Source: Fallopia convolvulus (taxonomy: Eukaryota; Streptophyta; Magnoliopsida; Caryophyllales; Polygonaceae). Taken from it: a DNA stretch of 64,000 nt. The position numbers were made by a program, and so were the translations under genes. Numbering within the stretch: position 1 is the stretch's first letter; every line of letters starts with the position of its first letter. The stretch covers positions 22,881,742 to 22,945,741 of the forward strand of contig OZ024720.1 of the NCBI GenBank assembly GCA_964016875.1, given 5' to 3'. Positions 1 to 13,200 of this stretch are shown here, in pieces. Below the pieces are notes generated by a model. The model worked only from the letters and a program-made list of their open reading frames with translations. It was not told where the DNA came from and did not search any database.

Positions 1-1499
1 TTCTCTTGAGCTCTCTTGGTAGCAGGTTACTGATAAGGTAATTAAACATTACCTTCTTTTCAACTCCCATCTTGTTGACCAGATAAGGACTGGTGAAATT
101 GTCATCACTTTCAGTGACAGTTCTGATGATCTCACAGTCATCGACTCTTTCAGGCCATACTCCTTTGAAGTACTGAACAAAAACCTCATGTGATATCTCT
201 AAGATGTCACTGACATCCTTGCTAGTGAAAGAGTACTTCTTCTTCTTCCCAGCAGTGTATCTCCCAATAGTCATGTTCCCTGTATCCTCAATCTCTAAAG
301 ATTCATAGAACATCTTGATCATTTGAGGGTTGTACTCGTACTCCCCTTGAATCAAACGATCCCATTTCTGCTTCTTTAGCCAGTCATTGACCTTAGTCAG
401 ATCGAACTCCTCTAAAAAGTTTTCCTCCCACAACAAATCCTTAGTAAATTCCCTAGAAGACATAAAAACAACAACCCCAGTCTTCTTTTTCTTGCTAGAA
501 CCAACACTAGACTTTTGTGGTGACCTCCCCCTTTTCTTCCTTGTGACCTTCTCAGAGAAAGAAGAGTCACTGCCTTCTGAGGTAGCTTCAAAGGTTTCCA
601 ACCCCTTACCCTTTTTAGCTTTAAAAGCCATAACTGTGGCTCTAGCACTGGCCGATCTAGTCTTAGGGCGAAAGGGAGGAGGCATCTCAATTCATCATCT
701 TTTAGCAACTCAGAGTCATCAGGAAATTAAACAAATCATTTTCCAAGTTTCTTCCACATACTTTGATTTTCTAGAAGCCAGTATAGGATCAGAATGAATA
801 CCTTCTTTAAAGATTTAAATTGGTTCCTTTTGAGAGACGTCCTTGTTATAGGCCTTGTCGTCCACCTCCATAGCAGCATCCTTGTCAGTGACTTTAGGAG
901 AGTGACTAAAATCATTTGTCTGATCTTCAGGAGATAGCCGTTGAGCTTCTTCCTTTTCGGTTTGCACATGACTATCTTCCAATACAACCTCCGAATCTTT
1001 CTCTCCACCTTTGTCTTCAAAAGACCCAACAACCGTGTTTGTTTCCTCAAATCCCATCGACTCCAAGTTCAGAGTTATTACTCTCTTCCTCAATATTCTC
1101 TTTCTCCATGGGTTTGCGTGTGGAGTGTCACCAGTTTCTAGAGCAATCACTGGTTTTGCCATTTGGCGCAATGTTCCAGATTCTAGTGAGAAGGTTAGGG
1201 TTTCAGTTTCTTTTGGTGGGGATTAAGGAATTTGGGGTTTTTTCAGTGGGAATGGGACACGAGGGAGTTGATTTTGGAGGAGAAGGGTTAGGATTTTTGT
1301 TTTGTGGAGAACAGGGGTTTAAGGATGGTGTTTCAATGGCGGTTGGAGGAGCGATGGAGGGAGACGATTGCCCAGACATGAGAGCACAAAGAAATTCATC
1401 ACCAAAGAGGGCAATGGTTTTCCTCTTTGCTGATTCGGGACTCTCGGTTTGAGTTTTGGGAGAAGTAGGGTGGTTAGAGGTGTTGGATGGAAATGCCAT
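1..1499 (-). pseudogene. Element A ORF3 (post-pol ORF), degenerate and cut by window edge
   Basis: The ORF starts with ATG at 1499 (MAFPSNTSNHPT) with a proline/serine-rich N-terminus, stays open to about 1203, then shifts frame. A second frame is open from 1171 to 815, has stops, and the same phase is open again from about 540 through an ATG at 463 to the window edge. The last block contains a WDRLIQ...MIKMFYESL stretch that parallels GWERLCQ...VRQFYNNF in ORF3 of elements B and C. This places it in the plant transposon-protein domain family often found after pol in Sireviruses and Athila elements. A basic KKKK patch precedes the domain. Function is unknown; the copy is broken. Confidence 0.65.
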
Positions 1500-1517
1500 T
1501 GAAAGGGTTTGGGGGTT

Positions 1518-1581
<64 letters not shown>
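1518..1581. repeat. Compound microsatellite (TG)n(GA)n
   Basis: About 10 TG units run directly into about 22 GA units, just upstream (minus-strand sense) of the ORF3 start of element A. In the sense strand of A it is a CT/CA-rich leader. Confidence 0.95.
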
Positions 1582-1586
<5 letters not shown>

Positions 1587-2296
1587 GATGAGAAAGAGAA
1601 AATTGAGAGAGAATACCTTTTTCCTTTGACGGTTGAAGTATAATAAAGAAGTGAACTTCCATCATTAAGGAAGTTGTTAAATCACCAGATCTTCTCTTTC
1701 CCCCTTTTTTTTATAAACTTTCTAATTTCAAAAGATATTGTTAAGCCATGATCTTTTTCACGTGCCAAAACACACAATCACTGACCCTAATCAAGTCAGC
1801 GACCCATATCACAACATTTGCTCTTCTCATATGTTTGTGACTTTTGCACAATCCATGACTTTCTCTATTAAAATTACTTGGTGTTGGGGTTTCACAGGGA
1901 GTTCCAAAGCAAACCAAGCATGATACATGATATTTATGTGGATTTGTCGATCATGATGATAAGCCTCCGTTTTAAAGAAAGATCAAAAAGGGCTCATAGA
2001 GACTATCAAAACATGATAGGTCAGGGACAAGCATTAGAATCAACCATCATTTGGGCTTGTAATGAGGGATAAGATCATCAGGTTTGATTCTTTTGGGCTA
2101 AAACAAAAAGCTCAAAAAGGTTGCATACATATTGAATGTAGTAAAAGTCACTGACAATTCAAATGAATGGGGTTTCCTAAACATGATGTCTCTCAAAAAT
2201 GCAAAGATTTATACCATAAAAGCACGACTTCAAAACATATGAAAAACAATCAATTCTAGCCAATCATCGAGGTAATTCATGTAGGGAAATAGATCA
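1582..2296. other. Element A spacer between pol and ORF3
   Basis: No gene is visible. The stretch corresponds to the roughly 750-bp pol-ORF3 spacer seen in elements B and C. It contains two exact copies of the A-specific motif TCACTGAC (1778-1785 and 2148-2155). Confidence 0.6.
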
Positions 2297-5200
2297 TTAA
2301 AGAGAGATCATACCTAGTTCCATGCGGAGTCGTTCAAAGGGTTCACGATTTAAGGCCTTTGTGAAGATGTCTTCTCTTTTATCAGTTGTTCTATAGAATT
2401 CCATAGTGGCCATGCCTTTTTCCACACAGTCTCGAAGAAAGTGGTGTCTTATCTTGATATTATTTGTCTTTGAATGTTGCACCGGATTCTTTGAGATGTT
2501 GACTGCACTTGTGTTGTCACATAGTATGGGCACTGGCCCACACATCACACCATAGTCACTGACTTGTTACTTGATTCATAAGAGTTGAGAGCAACACGCT
2601 GCAACTGCAATGTACTCTGCTTCTATTGTTGATAGAGCCACATAATTTTGCTTTCTAGATCCCCCATTACACAAGGCAAGGCCCAAGAAATTGAGCCATC
2701 CATGTAGGGCTTTTTCTATCAACACGATTTCGTGCAAAATCAGAATTTGTGTAGCCGACGAGCTCAAAATCAAATCCTCTTGGATACCATAAACACAGAT
2801 TGTTAGTCCCCTTAAGATAGCGAATGATTCATTTAACCCCTTTCAAGTGGGACTCTCTTGGATCAACTTGAAATCTAGCACATAGACATACTCCAAACAA
2901 AATATCAGGTCTGCTCGCAGTGAGAGAGAGTAATGATCTAATCATACCCCTGTACATATTAGCATTGACTTCTGGATCCTTTTCATCCTTTCCAAGTGAG
3001 GTAGTCGGCGACATGGGAGTGTCAAAAGGTCTAGAACTCTCAAGATCGAGTTTCTTGACACATTCTCTGAGATTTTGTTGATGAACTCATGTTCCATCCT
3101 CACTTTGAACAACTTGAAGTCCTATAAAGAACTTGAGCTCACCGACCTTGCTCATTTAAATCTCACTAGACATGAGGTTAGCGAACTTCTTTGCTAACTT
3201 ATCATCTGTTGAACCAAAGATGATGTCATTGACGCACACCTGAATAACCAGTGTGTGACTTCCTTCCTTTAACAAGAACAGAGTCTTGTCTACCTCTCCT
3301 CGAACATAACCATGTTGAATCAAGAACTGAGACAAACGATCATACCAAGCACGTGGTGCTTGCTTTAATCCATAAAGAGCATTGTCCAGTTTGTAGAAAT
3401 GATATGGGTGGGAGACATCTTCAAAACCCAGAGTTTGTTCAACATACACTTCCTCCTTCAGATATCCATTCAAGAATGCATTTTTGACGTCCATTTGCTG
3501 TAGTTTGAACCCATGATGAGCAGAATGGGCAATGAGTAACTGAATAGCCTCGAGACGAGCTATAGGAGCAAATGTCTCATCATAGTCAATTCCCTCGTGC
3601 TGATTATATCCCTTAACTACTAGCCTTGCTTTATTTTGACCACATTTCCTTCATCATCCAGCATATTCATGAACACCTAGCGTGTTCCAATCACAGATCT
3701 TCCCTTTGGCCTCGGGACCAAGTGCCAAACCTTATTCCTTTCAAACTGATGAAGCTCTTCTTGCATGGCACTGACCCAGTTTGAATCCTTTAACGCTTGA
3801 TCTACATTTTTAGGCTCCAACATAGAGATGAAAGCATTGAAGGCAAAGAAGTTATTCAGAGAAGATCTAGTTTCACACCCTTTGAGAAATCAGTGAGGAT
3901 GTTGGTGACAGGATGAACACTCTTTTATTGATAGTTCCCGACCTATAGATTTATCAAGTCGTCGACTTGAGTCTGTGGTGATCTTCCTGACTCTTCATCA
4001 TAATCTTCCGGACTTGAGCTTCTCTCAGGCATTTTCTCATTTTCTGACTCATTGTGACCTGAACTTTGACCCTGATTACTTGAATTGTCTGAGTCGGCAA
4101 CACCAGCATTGTCACTGACTATTGATTCTTTTTCTGTTGTAGCAATTGGAAGTGAATCCTCTTGAACCAAATAGTATCCATAATCACCATCATTCGGATC
4201 CTCAATCATCGAGCCTCCCATCGTGTTTTCATCAAACACAACATGAACACTTTCTTCAATCTTCCTTGTCCTCTTGTTGAGCACTTTGTAGGCTTTATTA
4301 TGAGGGGAATAACCAACAAAAGTGCCAACATCACTCCTTGGGTCGAATTTTCCTAGACTGTCCTTGCCATTATTGTGAATATAGCACTTGCATCCAAAAG
4401 TGCGTAAGTGGGAGACACTAGGCTTAACTCCTCTAAGTAGTTCATAAGGAGTTTTTCCAAGGAGTAGACGAAGCATGACTCGATTCATCACATAGAAAGA
4501 CGCATTAATGGCTTCACCCTAAAAACTCATTGGAAGACCACTTGAGATAACCATGGTCCGCGACATGTTCTCCAAGGCACAATTCTTCCTCTCAATCACA
4601 CCATTTTGTTGAGTTTTTTGCACTGAGAAGTTGTGACTTATGCCATTTTTCTTGCAAAAAACTAGAAACTCAGAGTTGTCAAATTTTGTTCCATGATTTG
4701 ACTTGATAAATACAAGAGCAACTCCAAGCTTTTTCTCAACAACCTTTATCGATGCTTCAAATTCTTCAAAGACATGATCTTTAGAAGATAGAAAAATTGT
4801 CCAAGTATATCGTGAAAAGTCATCAACAATGACAAAAATATAACTATTTCCTCCATGACTTTGGATTCTCATGGGACCACACAAATATATATGAATCAAC
4901 TCTAAGGGTTTAGTGGTACTTACATCCTTCTTGGATTGGAAGGATGACTTCACTTGCTTACCTCTTACACACGTCTCACAAACTTCATGTTTGGTTGGAT
5001 CAATCTTGGGTAGCCCACTAACCAGCTCTTGTCTATAAAGTTTGTTGAGGAGTTGAAAACTCGCATGACCAAACCTTTTGTGCCAAAGGTCGACGACGCC
5101 TGCAACTGTTTTAAGACAGAGTTTTTCTTCAGGTTCGAAACAAGGGTCCACTTTGTAGAGATTATTTTCACACACCCCTTTCAAAAGAATCTTCATTGAG

Positions 5201-5516
5201 TCATTTTCTTGCACCCGACAACCCTTCTTATCAAAGACAACTTGATATTTTCCATTAGCACTAATTTGGGAAATACTTAACAACTTAAAACTGAGATTGT
5301 CACCTAAATTCACATTATCTATGGTCAACTTATCAGAAAATCTTACCGTACCGATATCGGAAATACCACCTTTACTGTTGTTGCCGAAGGTAATCTTGCC
5401 TCCTTTGTATTCTTGAAGTGAGACGAAATCCTTGAGTTTTTCCGACATATGAGTAGAGCACGCACTATCAATAAACCAGAGCTCCTTGTCACCCACTTCA
5501 AGCTGCCTTGAAAGAA
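2297..5516 (-). pseudogene. Element A pol (protease-integrase-RT-RNase H), dead
   Basis: Four main open blocks remain on the minus strand. From 5496 to 4519 lie the aspartic protease motif WFIDSACSTHM, the pre-integrase zinc region (HKRFGHAS...CETCVRGK) and the integrase core. From 4491 to 3943 lies the integrase C-terminal part. From 3494 to 3156 lies RT (MDVKNAFLNG, YGLKQAPRAWYD). From 2773 to 2297 lies RNase H (STIEAEYIA, LCDNTSAVNISKNP). Catalytic residues are lost: integrase HMDLCGP reads HIYLCGP, SDHGTEF reads SNHGTKF, and the RT YVDD box reads CVND. Frameshifts and stops separate the blocks. Homology to the pol of B and C is clear throughout. Confidence 0.85.
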
Positions 5517-5667
5517 TTAGTTCTTACGAACCCATAGTTGTCTAATTCCTCTGGGTTTGGCAACATGGTATTTTCTAGGACAACACTTGTTACAACTAGC
5601 ACACACAGATCTTGGAGGACAGTCAGTGAAAGTGGATCTGTCAAAACTGTCATTCAGAGTTTGTGAC
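5517..5667 (-). pseudogene. Element A gag, 3' end fragment
   Basis: This is the last part of A gag before the protease frame. It reads towards ...RQLWVRKN and then a TAA stop. The stop sits inside a CTAAT plus pyrimidine tract plus CAAG string just before pol, the same arrangement as in B and C. The fragment ends at the gtgac target duplication of element B and continues at 16351. Confidence 0.6.
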
Positions 5668-6724
5668 TGTTGGATCGTAACCGGTTAGCAGTGAGCTTGG
5701 GAACTGGCAATTAAGCTGTTCCCAAGGCAGCGGAAGTAAATAATCGCAAGTAATAAAACAGTAAAAGGCACAGTTCCTTTATAGAGGAACCCCACTACAA
5801 CCAACTAGTTGTATGGGTAAACCTCTACCTCCGCTTGGAGGATTTTGAATGACTTACTTATATTGATTGCTTTGTTCCTTAGTTACACAGCCGGATTTAC
5901 ACTTCTCTGTTCCTACAAGTTCTTCCTAACTCTAGCAACACTAGTAAATCCTCTCAACTGAGTTCCTAAGCTCACAACAGCAAAACACAAGTAACTCAAA
6001 CCTTACGCTGACTTCTCAGTTCCCTTGCTCCTGGGAACTTCAGCTTCACCGTCTTCGAGATCACACACTCGCCGGCGGGGACTTCTCTTCCTTTTCTTTC
6101 TTCTCTCTGATGTGGGTGTTTGTAAGTTCTGGGAGAAGTACTCAGACCGAGTACTATTCATTTGGCTTTATAGTCCAATGAGCTTGGGCAGTCGCATCTT
6201 TCGTTTGTGTCCAAAATGCCCTTTGCTTGATGCCCAAGTTGTACTTTCTTCACATGTGACTTTGGTCTGAACTAGGTCAACTTCTTGGATCAATCGGACC
6301 GTTGGATGAAGCGTGACAGTCTGATCCTCAGACTGTTCCTTCGGGCTGTCTGAGACAGAATCCCGCGATCTGCGCTGAACGGTCGTTGTCCTCACATGTG
6401 AGTTCCCATGTCATGGGAACTGACTTCTTCAGAGTTCCCTTGATGGAAACTCTTCATCGTTGTAAGCTTGTGTTCTCTTGATTGTTTCTGGGAGTTCCCA
6501 CTTCATGGGAACTTTCCTCTTCAGAGTTCCCTTGATGGAAACTCTTCATTGTGGCATGCAGTGGCTTTTGGTCATTCGTAGGAGTTCTTGGCTGTACCTG
6601 TGTTCCTTAGAAATACTTGAACAAACCACATTAGTTCCCTATGGTGTTTGTCATTATCAAAACTTAAGAGAATTGAATCGTTGATTCGTTGTTTAGAACC
6701 AGAGGTCCTAACAACGTCCCAACA
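5668..6724 (-). repeat. Element B 3' LTR
   Basis: Left-hand LTR of B, 1057 bp, starting TGTTGGATCG and ending GTCCCAACA in plus orientation. It contains the duplicated hairpin-bearing block described for element C. It differs from its partner at 15289-16345 by about 8 substitutions. Confidence 0.95.
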
Positions 6725-7093
6725 ATTTTCCCCTTTTTGATGATGACAAACCCATCACAAAAATGCAAGTATTTCAATGAATGATATGCTGAGGAGTTCC
6801 TAAGTATGATTTTGGGAAGTCACTTTTAGTGAAACACTTAGATTTAGGGAGCCACTTCTGGTGAGACACATAGTTCCTATTAAGCTTTTTATGCTATTGT
6901 TCCCCCTTAGCTTATGCGTGGTCTGTGATAACTTAAACTTTTAACTCATCTCACATTTTTTGTCTTTCCCCCTTTTGACATCATCGAAAACAAGCAAAGC
7001 AATAATAGAAAAGAAGGGAACACACAATCAAAATAAAGACCATTTCATTACTTAAGATAATATGTACAATGGGAACCCAAGTACAATTTGTGG
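6725..7093 (-). other. Element B 3' untranslated region with polypurine tract
   Basis: Next to the LTR the minus strand reads GTCATCATCAAAAAGGGG, the plus-strand primer (polypurine tract) typical of Sireviruses. The rest is non-coding and carries several GGGAAC/GTTCCC copies. Confidence 0.8.
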
Positions 7094-9517
7094 TCATTTT
7101 TGGATTAAGGGAACAAGAAGGGAGAGATCATGGGTTCTGAGGGAACAGGGCGTCACAGAGGGTGTAAGGACTTGTGTAAGCTTTTCTTGTCCTCTGGCCA
7201 ACGCTGCTTGGTCCTGAGCAATCTGGTCGAGGGTGTTGGCAATGCGGAGCAACACTGGAGAGTTCCCCTCTTGTGTACTAGACTCTAGTGGAGCCTCCTC
7301 CTCTACAGGCTCCGAGGGCCTCATCTTCTGGACAACTGAAATGTCCAGTTCCCTTCCAAGCTCGATTTCTTCTTTAGAGGCGTCGTAGAGACCCTCTTTT
7401 TGTAGGAGCTTCTTTATCAGCCCGGAGTAGGGAAGGGAGTGGGACTTGGAAGCCATGCACTTCTCCATGTGCCCAAGGATGATTCTGGGGAGGTTGATGG
7501 GCATCTTGAGAAGGAAATGGTAGAGGAGGATGGCATCAGGGATGTTGACCACCAGACGCTTCTCTTAGCGTGGGATCACCACGTTGATGATGAATTGGTG
7601 AGCGAGCTTGGCGACCAAGGACAGATGGTGCATTGAGAGCACCTTGGAGGGAACCCGACCCTCGAAGATTGTGTTGCACACCTCAGCACTATTGAAGTCG
7701 CCCCATAGCTTGCTAGGCAACTCACTAAGCCCCTGTCCAGGGACCTCGAGTTGAAGGCGAATCGTCGACGTTGTAAAGATAAACTCGTCGCCTTCATGGG
7801 AGAGAGTTCCCTGAGTGTAGTCATTGGTGATATTGAAGTTGTTGTAGAACTGACGCACTTGTGAGGGATCGACACTCACAGTCTCTTGGCAGAGTCTCTC
7901 CCAGCCCTGGGCCTTGATCAGGTCCCACAGTTCCCCTAGACCATTTTTAGTCAGCACTTCTTCTGAAACAATGAGGTGAGGGAGAAGCTTCCTGCGCTCA
8001 TCGATATGATGCTTGGTGGTCCCCTTCCCCTTCCTTGAAGTGCTTTTAGATGTGTTCCCCCTAGAGACCGTGCGAGGTCCTTTCTGCTGAGGAGGTGCAG
8101 CCGCTTCAATCATAAGCACGCGGTCCCTTGGTGGTTGGGAACTCGTGGACACCACCATTTGGTGTCCAGGTGTAGGGATCCGTGCTGTCTCCTTAGTAGC
8201 TGGAGCTTCTTCTTCTTCTTCGACCTCATCTTGGGAGGTCCCTTCTTCTTCGGAGGAGCTCGAACTTGAGCCCTCCGCGTCATCTCCAGGATGACTTGTT
8301 GTTGCCTCAGCACCTCCAGCTGGTGCGAGGTCCCTTCTCTCCGTGGGCTCTTCAGGAGCCAGCTTTTCTGGGGACTTTGTCCCTTGGGAGACTGTGTGCT
8401 CAGAGGGACCCTTGTTGAGTTCTTCCTCGATGGCCTTGAGCTGGGCTTCCTCCTCCAGAGTTCTCATGATGATTGGAGGAGGATCCTTGGTCATTTTGCC
8501 GATGACCACAGACAGAGGAAGATCGTCGTCGTCTGAGGTAAGAGCGGCGACACTTTTGGATGGTGAGGGAGAGGGGAGTTTGGTGGTGGTGGGGGATGTG
8601 GTGGAAGAGGGGAGAGGAGAAGAAGGAAGAGGTGTGGAGAGTTGTGTGGAAGGGGGAGGAAGGGTTGTGGTGACTTGGGGAGTAGAGATCCCCGAAGTAG
8701 AAGTGAGAGAGGTGGAGATGTGTTTGGGTGAAGAGGGAGGAGAAGGAGTTTTGTGAGGTGAAGATGGAGTTCCCATCGTGGCGGGAACTGAGGGAGGTGG
8801 AGGAAGTGAAGAAGGTTGGGGAGGTGGAGTTCTCAACGTGGCGGGAACTGAGGGAGGTGGTGGAGGGGGAGTTGGTCGTTTTGTGGGAGGAGGTTTGGAA
8901 GGTCCCTCGATTTGAAGAGGAGGGATGGAGGAGGAAGAGGGGAGTAGACTCTAAGGTTCAGAGGTCCCATCGTCGGAAGGGAAAGGGTAAGGAGGTTTGG
9001 GAGCACAAGAACTCTCCTTGGAGCAGTTCAGGTATTCCTCAAACTTGAAGAAAGCCTTCTTTCTGGGCTCCGAGAATTTAGAGGCCGCAGAGTGTTTACG
9101 CTTTTTGGATTTTGAGGGGTCGTGGGAGTGTTTGGATTTTTTGGGTTTTGAGGGGTCTTTTGATGAGTGACGGCGTTTGGATGAATGGCGGTGTTTGGAT
9201 TTGTGGGGTTTTTCATTAATTGAGGGGCGAGCGTCTCCGAAGGTGTCGACGATGACAACTCCGGAGGAGGTGTTGGTGTGGGAAGGAGGGAGAGGAAGAG
9301 ATTCGGAGGAGGAAGAGGTCCAGGAGACGGTTTCGTCGGCCTGAGGAGGAGGAGGGGGCAAGAAGGGGCTTACTTGATTGTACAGCCCTTGGATAAGAAC
9401 ATCCTTCATCGTTGGGTCCGATTCTTGCTCGATCTCTTTTAGTTGAGAGACGAAGAGGATGCGAGGATTGGCATGTACCCACGCTTTGATCTGGGCGAAG
9501 GTGTGTTGAGGGGCCAT
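7094..9517 (-). pseudogene. Element B ORF3 (post-pol ORF) with two stop codons and a late frameshift
   Basis: The start is ATG at 9517 (MAPQHTFAQIK), equivalent to the intact ORF3 of element C. The frame is open to a TAG near 8951, where C has CAG (Gln). It resumes to a stop near 7565, where C has a Gln codon. It then runs to 7094 with a shifted C-terminus after LTQVLT. The visible layout is a Ser/Pro-rich region with a Lys/His/Ser repeat (two KHRHSS-like units against three in C), an acidic serine stretch, and a conserved C-terminal domain of the plant transposon-protein type. Both stops fit C-to-T changes. Confidence 0.85.
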
Positions 9518-10264
9518 TTTTGTAAGAGATTGGGAGGTTTTGGAGGTTTCTTGAAAAGAGAGTGAAAGAGATTTGGGAAAGACGATTGACAGAGATGTAA
9601 GAGGGAATAAAGAGCCCAAAATGGCAAAGAGGGGTTTTAAAGGAGAGAGGAGGTGAAGGGTAGAAAGGGAAGTGGAATAACCTCGATAACCGTTGCCCAA
9701 TGAACGTAGGGCGCCGTTTCAACTTCTCAAGCACGCCTCTGGACACGCGTCACGATCTCTTGGGAAGTCCTTTTCAAATTTTGAATACTTGGCCTTTAAC
9801 GCTTCAGAGCCTCTGACACAAAAGTCCGCTTCCCAAGTGACGGTTTTTCTTTGCAGATTAGTCAGCGTTCCCTTTGTAGATGCATCAGTTCCCATGATCT
9901 TATCAAGGTCAGGGAGAGTGAAGTGGTTAAGGGAACTTCACACTCATCTTTTTGTGGGGCTAGGGAACTCAAAGGGAACCAGACAATTTGCAACTCGATA
10001 AAGGAAATATTTTGGCTCATGAGAAGCATTTGTCTGGTCCCTAGCTTAGGGTGGGTCATATGATCAACCGTCATGGTGGCTTGTAATGAGGGATAAAGGG
10101 AACTCTGGTTGATCATTTTGGGCCAAAAGAAATAGAGTTCCTTTGTACACATTTTTCTCTAGACTAGTAATCATGGCATAGTGAAAGCAATAAATCCATG
10201 TTCCCTATCATGCAATCTTATATAAACTAGTCAGGCATTGAGAGAGAGACAAACAGGGACTTGT
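9518..10264 (-). other. Element B spacer between pol and ORF3
   Basis: About 750 bp with no convincing gene. It matches the spacer of element C (56367-57114) and holds several GGGAAC/GTTCCC copies. Confidence 0.7.
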
Positions 10265-13200
10265 TTAGTTTAGAGTTATCATCCCTAGAAGCATTCGAAA
10301 ACGCTGGTAGGGACGTCTGTCTAAGGCTTTGGTAAGAATGTCCGCAATTTGCTCTTCAGTTCTACAGTGTTCCATCGAGATGTTCCCATTTTCGACATTG
10401 TCACGTAGAAAGTGATGCCTTATATCAACATGCTTAGTTCTAGAATGATGCACAGGATTTTTGGAAATATTTATGGCACTAGTGTTATCACAGAGTATGG
10501 GAACTGGGCCAAAAGACATACCGTAATCCTGGAGTTGTGACTTAAGCCATAGAACCTGGGAACAGCATGATGCGGCAGCCACATATTCGGCTTCAGCTGT
10601 GGAGAGTGCCACTGAGTTTTGCTTTTTAGATCCCCACGAGACTAAGCATGACCTTAGGAACTGGGCCATTCCTGAAGTGCTCTTTCTGTCAACCAAGTGC
10701 CCTGCAAAATCAGCATCTGTGTATGCAATGAGCTCAAGGGAACTGTTCCTTGGATACCAAAGGCACAAGTTATCGTTCCCTTTGAGATACCTGAAAATTC
10801 TCTTCACCTCTTTCAGGTGTGATTCCTTAGGGTTAGCTTGAAAATGTGCACAAAGACATACGGAGAACATGATATCAGGTCTACTAGCTGTTAAGTAGAG
10901 AAGGGACCCGATCATACCTCGATAGTTCCTTTGGTCCACACTGATACCTGTTTCATCTGCATTGAGCCTGTCATACCAAGCTCGGGGAGCTTGTTTGAGT
11001 CCATAAAGGGCCCTCTCCAGGAAGTAGACATGGTTGGGTAGTTTCTCATCTTCGAATCCTGGAGGTTGGGCCACATACACTTCTTCCTTGAGATGTCCAT
11101 TGAGGAAGGCTGTTTTCACATCCATTTGATAAAGTTTGAATCCCTTGTGAGCGGCATAGGCGATGAGGAGTCTGATTGCCTCGATCCTGGCAACTGGTGC
11201 GAAGGTCTCATCGTAGTCAATCCCTTCCTCTTGCCTGTATCCTTGTGCTACTAACCTAGCCTTGTTCCTTGCTACAGCTCCAGTATCATCGAGCTTGTTC
11301 CTAAAGACCCATCGAGTTCCTATGATATTCTTGTTTTTGGGTCTAGGAACTAGCTTCCAAACTTTGTTCCTCTCGAATTGGTGGAGTTCCTCTTGCATGG
11401 ATTGAATCCAATCTGGGTCCTTTAATGCTTCTTTGATATTTTTGGGTTCCACCATTGAAACAAACGCATTAAAAGCACAAAAGTTATTGAGAGAGGAACG
11501 AGTGTGAACACCTTTATCAAGAGGGGAGATGATGTTCTCAAGGGGGTGGTCCTTCCTTTGTTGAAAGGTTCTTGTATGAGTGAGTTCCTTTGCATGTGTA
11601 TCATCCTCAGTTGGTGTTTCTTTGTCATGGGAACTCTCATCTTCAGCTTCTTCATTTGATGTTTCTTCAGAGATTTCTGGCAGGTTCCCTCTTTGTTCCC
11701 CTTGAATACTTGATTCTGGCAGTGTATTGTCTTGGGGGACAGCAGAGTTGTTCCCTGAAGAGGGGACCTCGAGAGAGTTGGAGGTTTCTTGTAGTTCTTC
11801 TGAGGAGAGAGCCTCAAGGGAGGTTTGATCAGTGAGGGTTGGACCTTCGTCTTTGTTCCCTGGTTGTGGGATATTGCTTGCACTTGGATAGTCTTCATCC
11901 CTTTTTCTTGGCTCATCCTCGTCATCATCATCGTCTTCATGTCTGACTAGCTTGAACAGAGTTCCCTTCCCTTGGGTCTCGGTTCCCATCTTTACAGACT
12001 TTTCATTGAAGAAGACATGAATGCTTTCCTCTATCTTCTTGGTTCTTTTATTGTAGACCCTGTAAGCCTTGCTTTGTGATGAGTATCCTAGGAAGATCCC
12101 TTCGTCGCTTTTGGGGTCGAATTTGCCAAGATTGTCTTTGCCGTTGTTGTGAACAAAACATGTGCAACCAAATGTTCTCAAGTGTGAGATGTTTGGTTTT
12201 CTCCCTTTGATGAGCTCATAGGAAGTCTTGTTGATCAGGGGCCTTGTCATGGCTCGATTTAGGATGTATGTAGCTGTGGAGATTGCTTCAGTCCAGAAGT
12301 ACTCAGGAACTCCACTTTCGATCATCATGGTTCTAGCCATGTCCTCCAGAGTTCTGTTCTTTCTCTCGACCACTCCATTTTGCTGAGGAGTGCGAGGAGC
12401 TGAAAAGTTGTGAGAGATCCCATTTTGCTCACAGACGTTTAGGAACTCCGAGTTTTGAAACTCAGTTCCGTGATCAGATCTGATTGCTTTCAGTTTCAGC
12501 CCCAAGCTTACTTCTGTTCTTTTGATGAAGGGCTCAAATTCTTCAAACGCTTGTGATTTTGCCTTCAAGAAAATAACCCAGGTGAATCTTGAAAAATCAT
12601 CAATTAAAACATACATGTACCTTTTTCCACCGTAGCTAGCTGTTCTCATGGGACCACAGAGATCCATGTGAATCAACTCTAGGGACCTGGTTGTGCTTAC
12701 CACCTTTTTGGGTTTAAAGGAGGTTCTGGTCTGTTTCCCTCGAACACATGCTTCACACATTTTGACTCCTTCGAGATTAATTCGTGGAAGACCAATGACC
12801 ATATCATGTAGATAAAGCTTCAGGATTTGATTTACACCAGCATGTCCCAATCTTCGATGCCAGAGTTCCGTGTCATCTTGGAAACTCGCAAGGCACAACT
12901 TCATTGGTGGTTCAAAGTTGGTGTCCACCACATACACATTGTTGTATCTTCTTCCTCTCAGAATTACTTTGTTGGTCTTCTTGTTGATGACGAGACATTC
13001 ATCTGAGTCGAAAGTGACGATGTTGTTCCCTTGATCACACATCTGGGAGACACTCAACAGATTGTATCCCAGATCCTTTACCAGATTTACGTTGCTAACT
13101 TTAATAGATCTATTGAGCAACACTTCTCCTTTTCCAATAACTTATCCCTTGTTCTTGTTGCCAAATGCGACGTGGCCTCCTTCGGCATGAGTGTGGAGTG

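Noticed and set aside
1011..1226. Plus-strand ORFs within the left-edge ORF3 of A (also 387-797 and 916-1452)
   Set aside because: They are antisense to the Sirevirus ORF3 and have no domain of their own.
8343..8756. 137-residue plus-strand ORF in element B (and similar antisense ORFs at 57288-57545 and 33122-33352)
   Set aside because: Antisense shadows of low-complexity ORF3 or LINE coding DNA.
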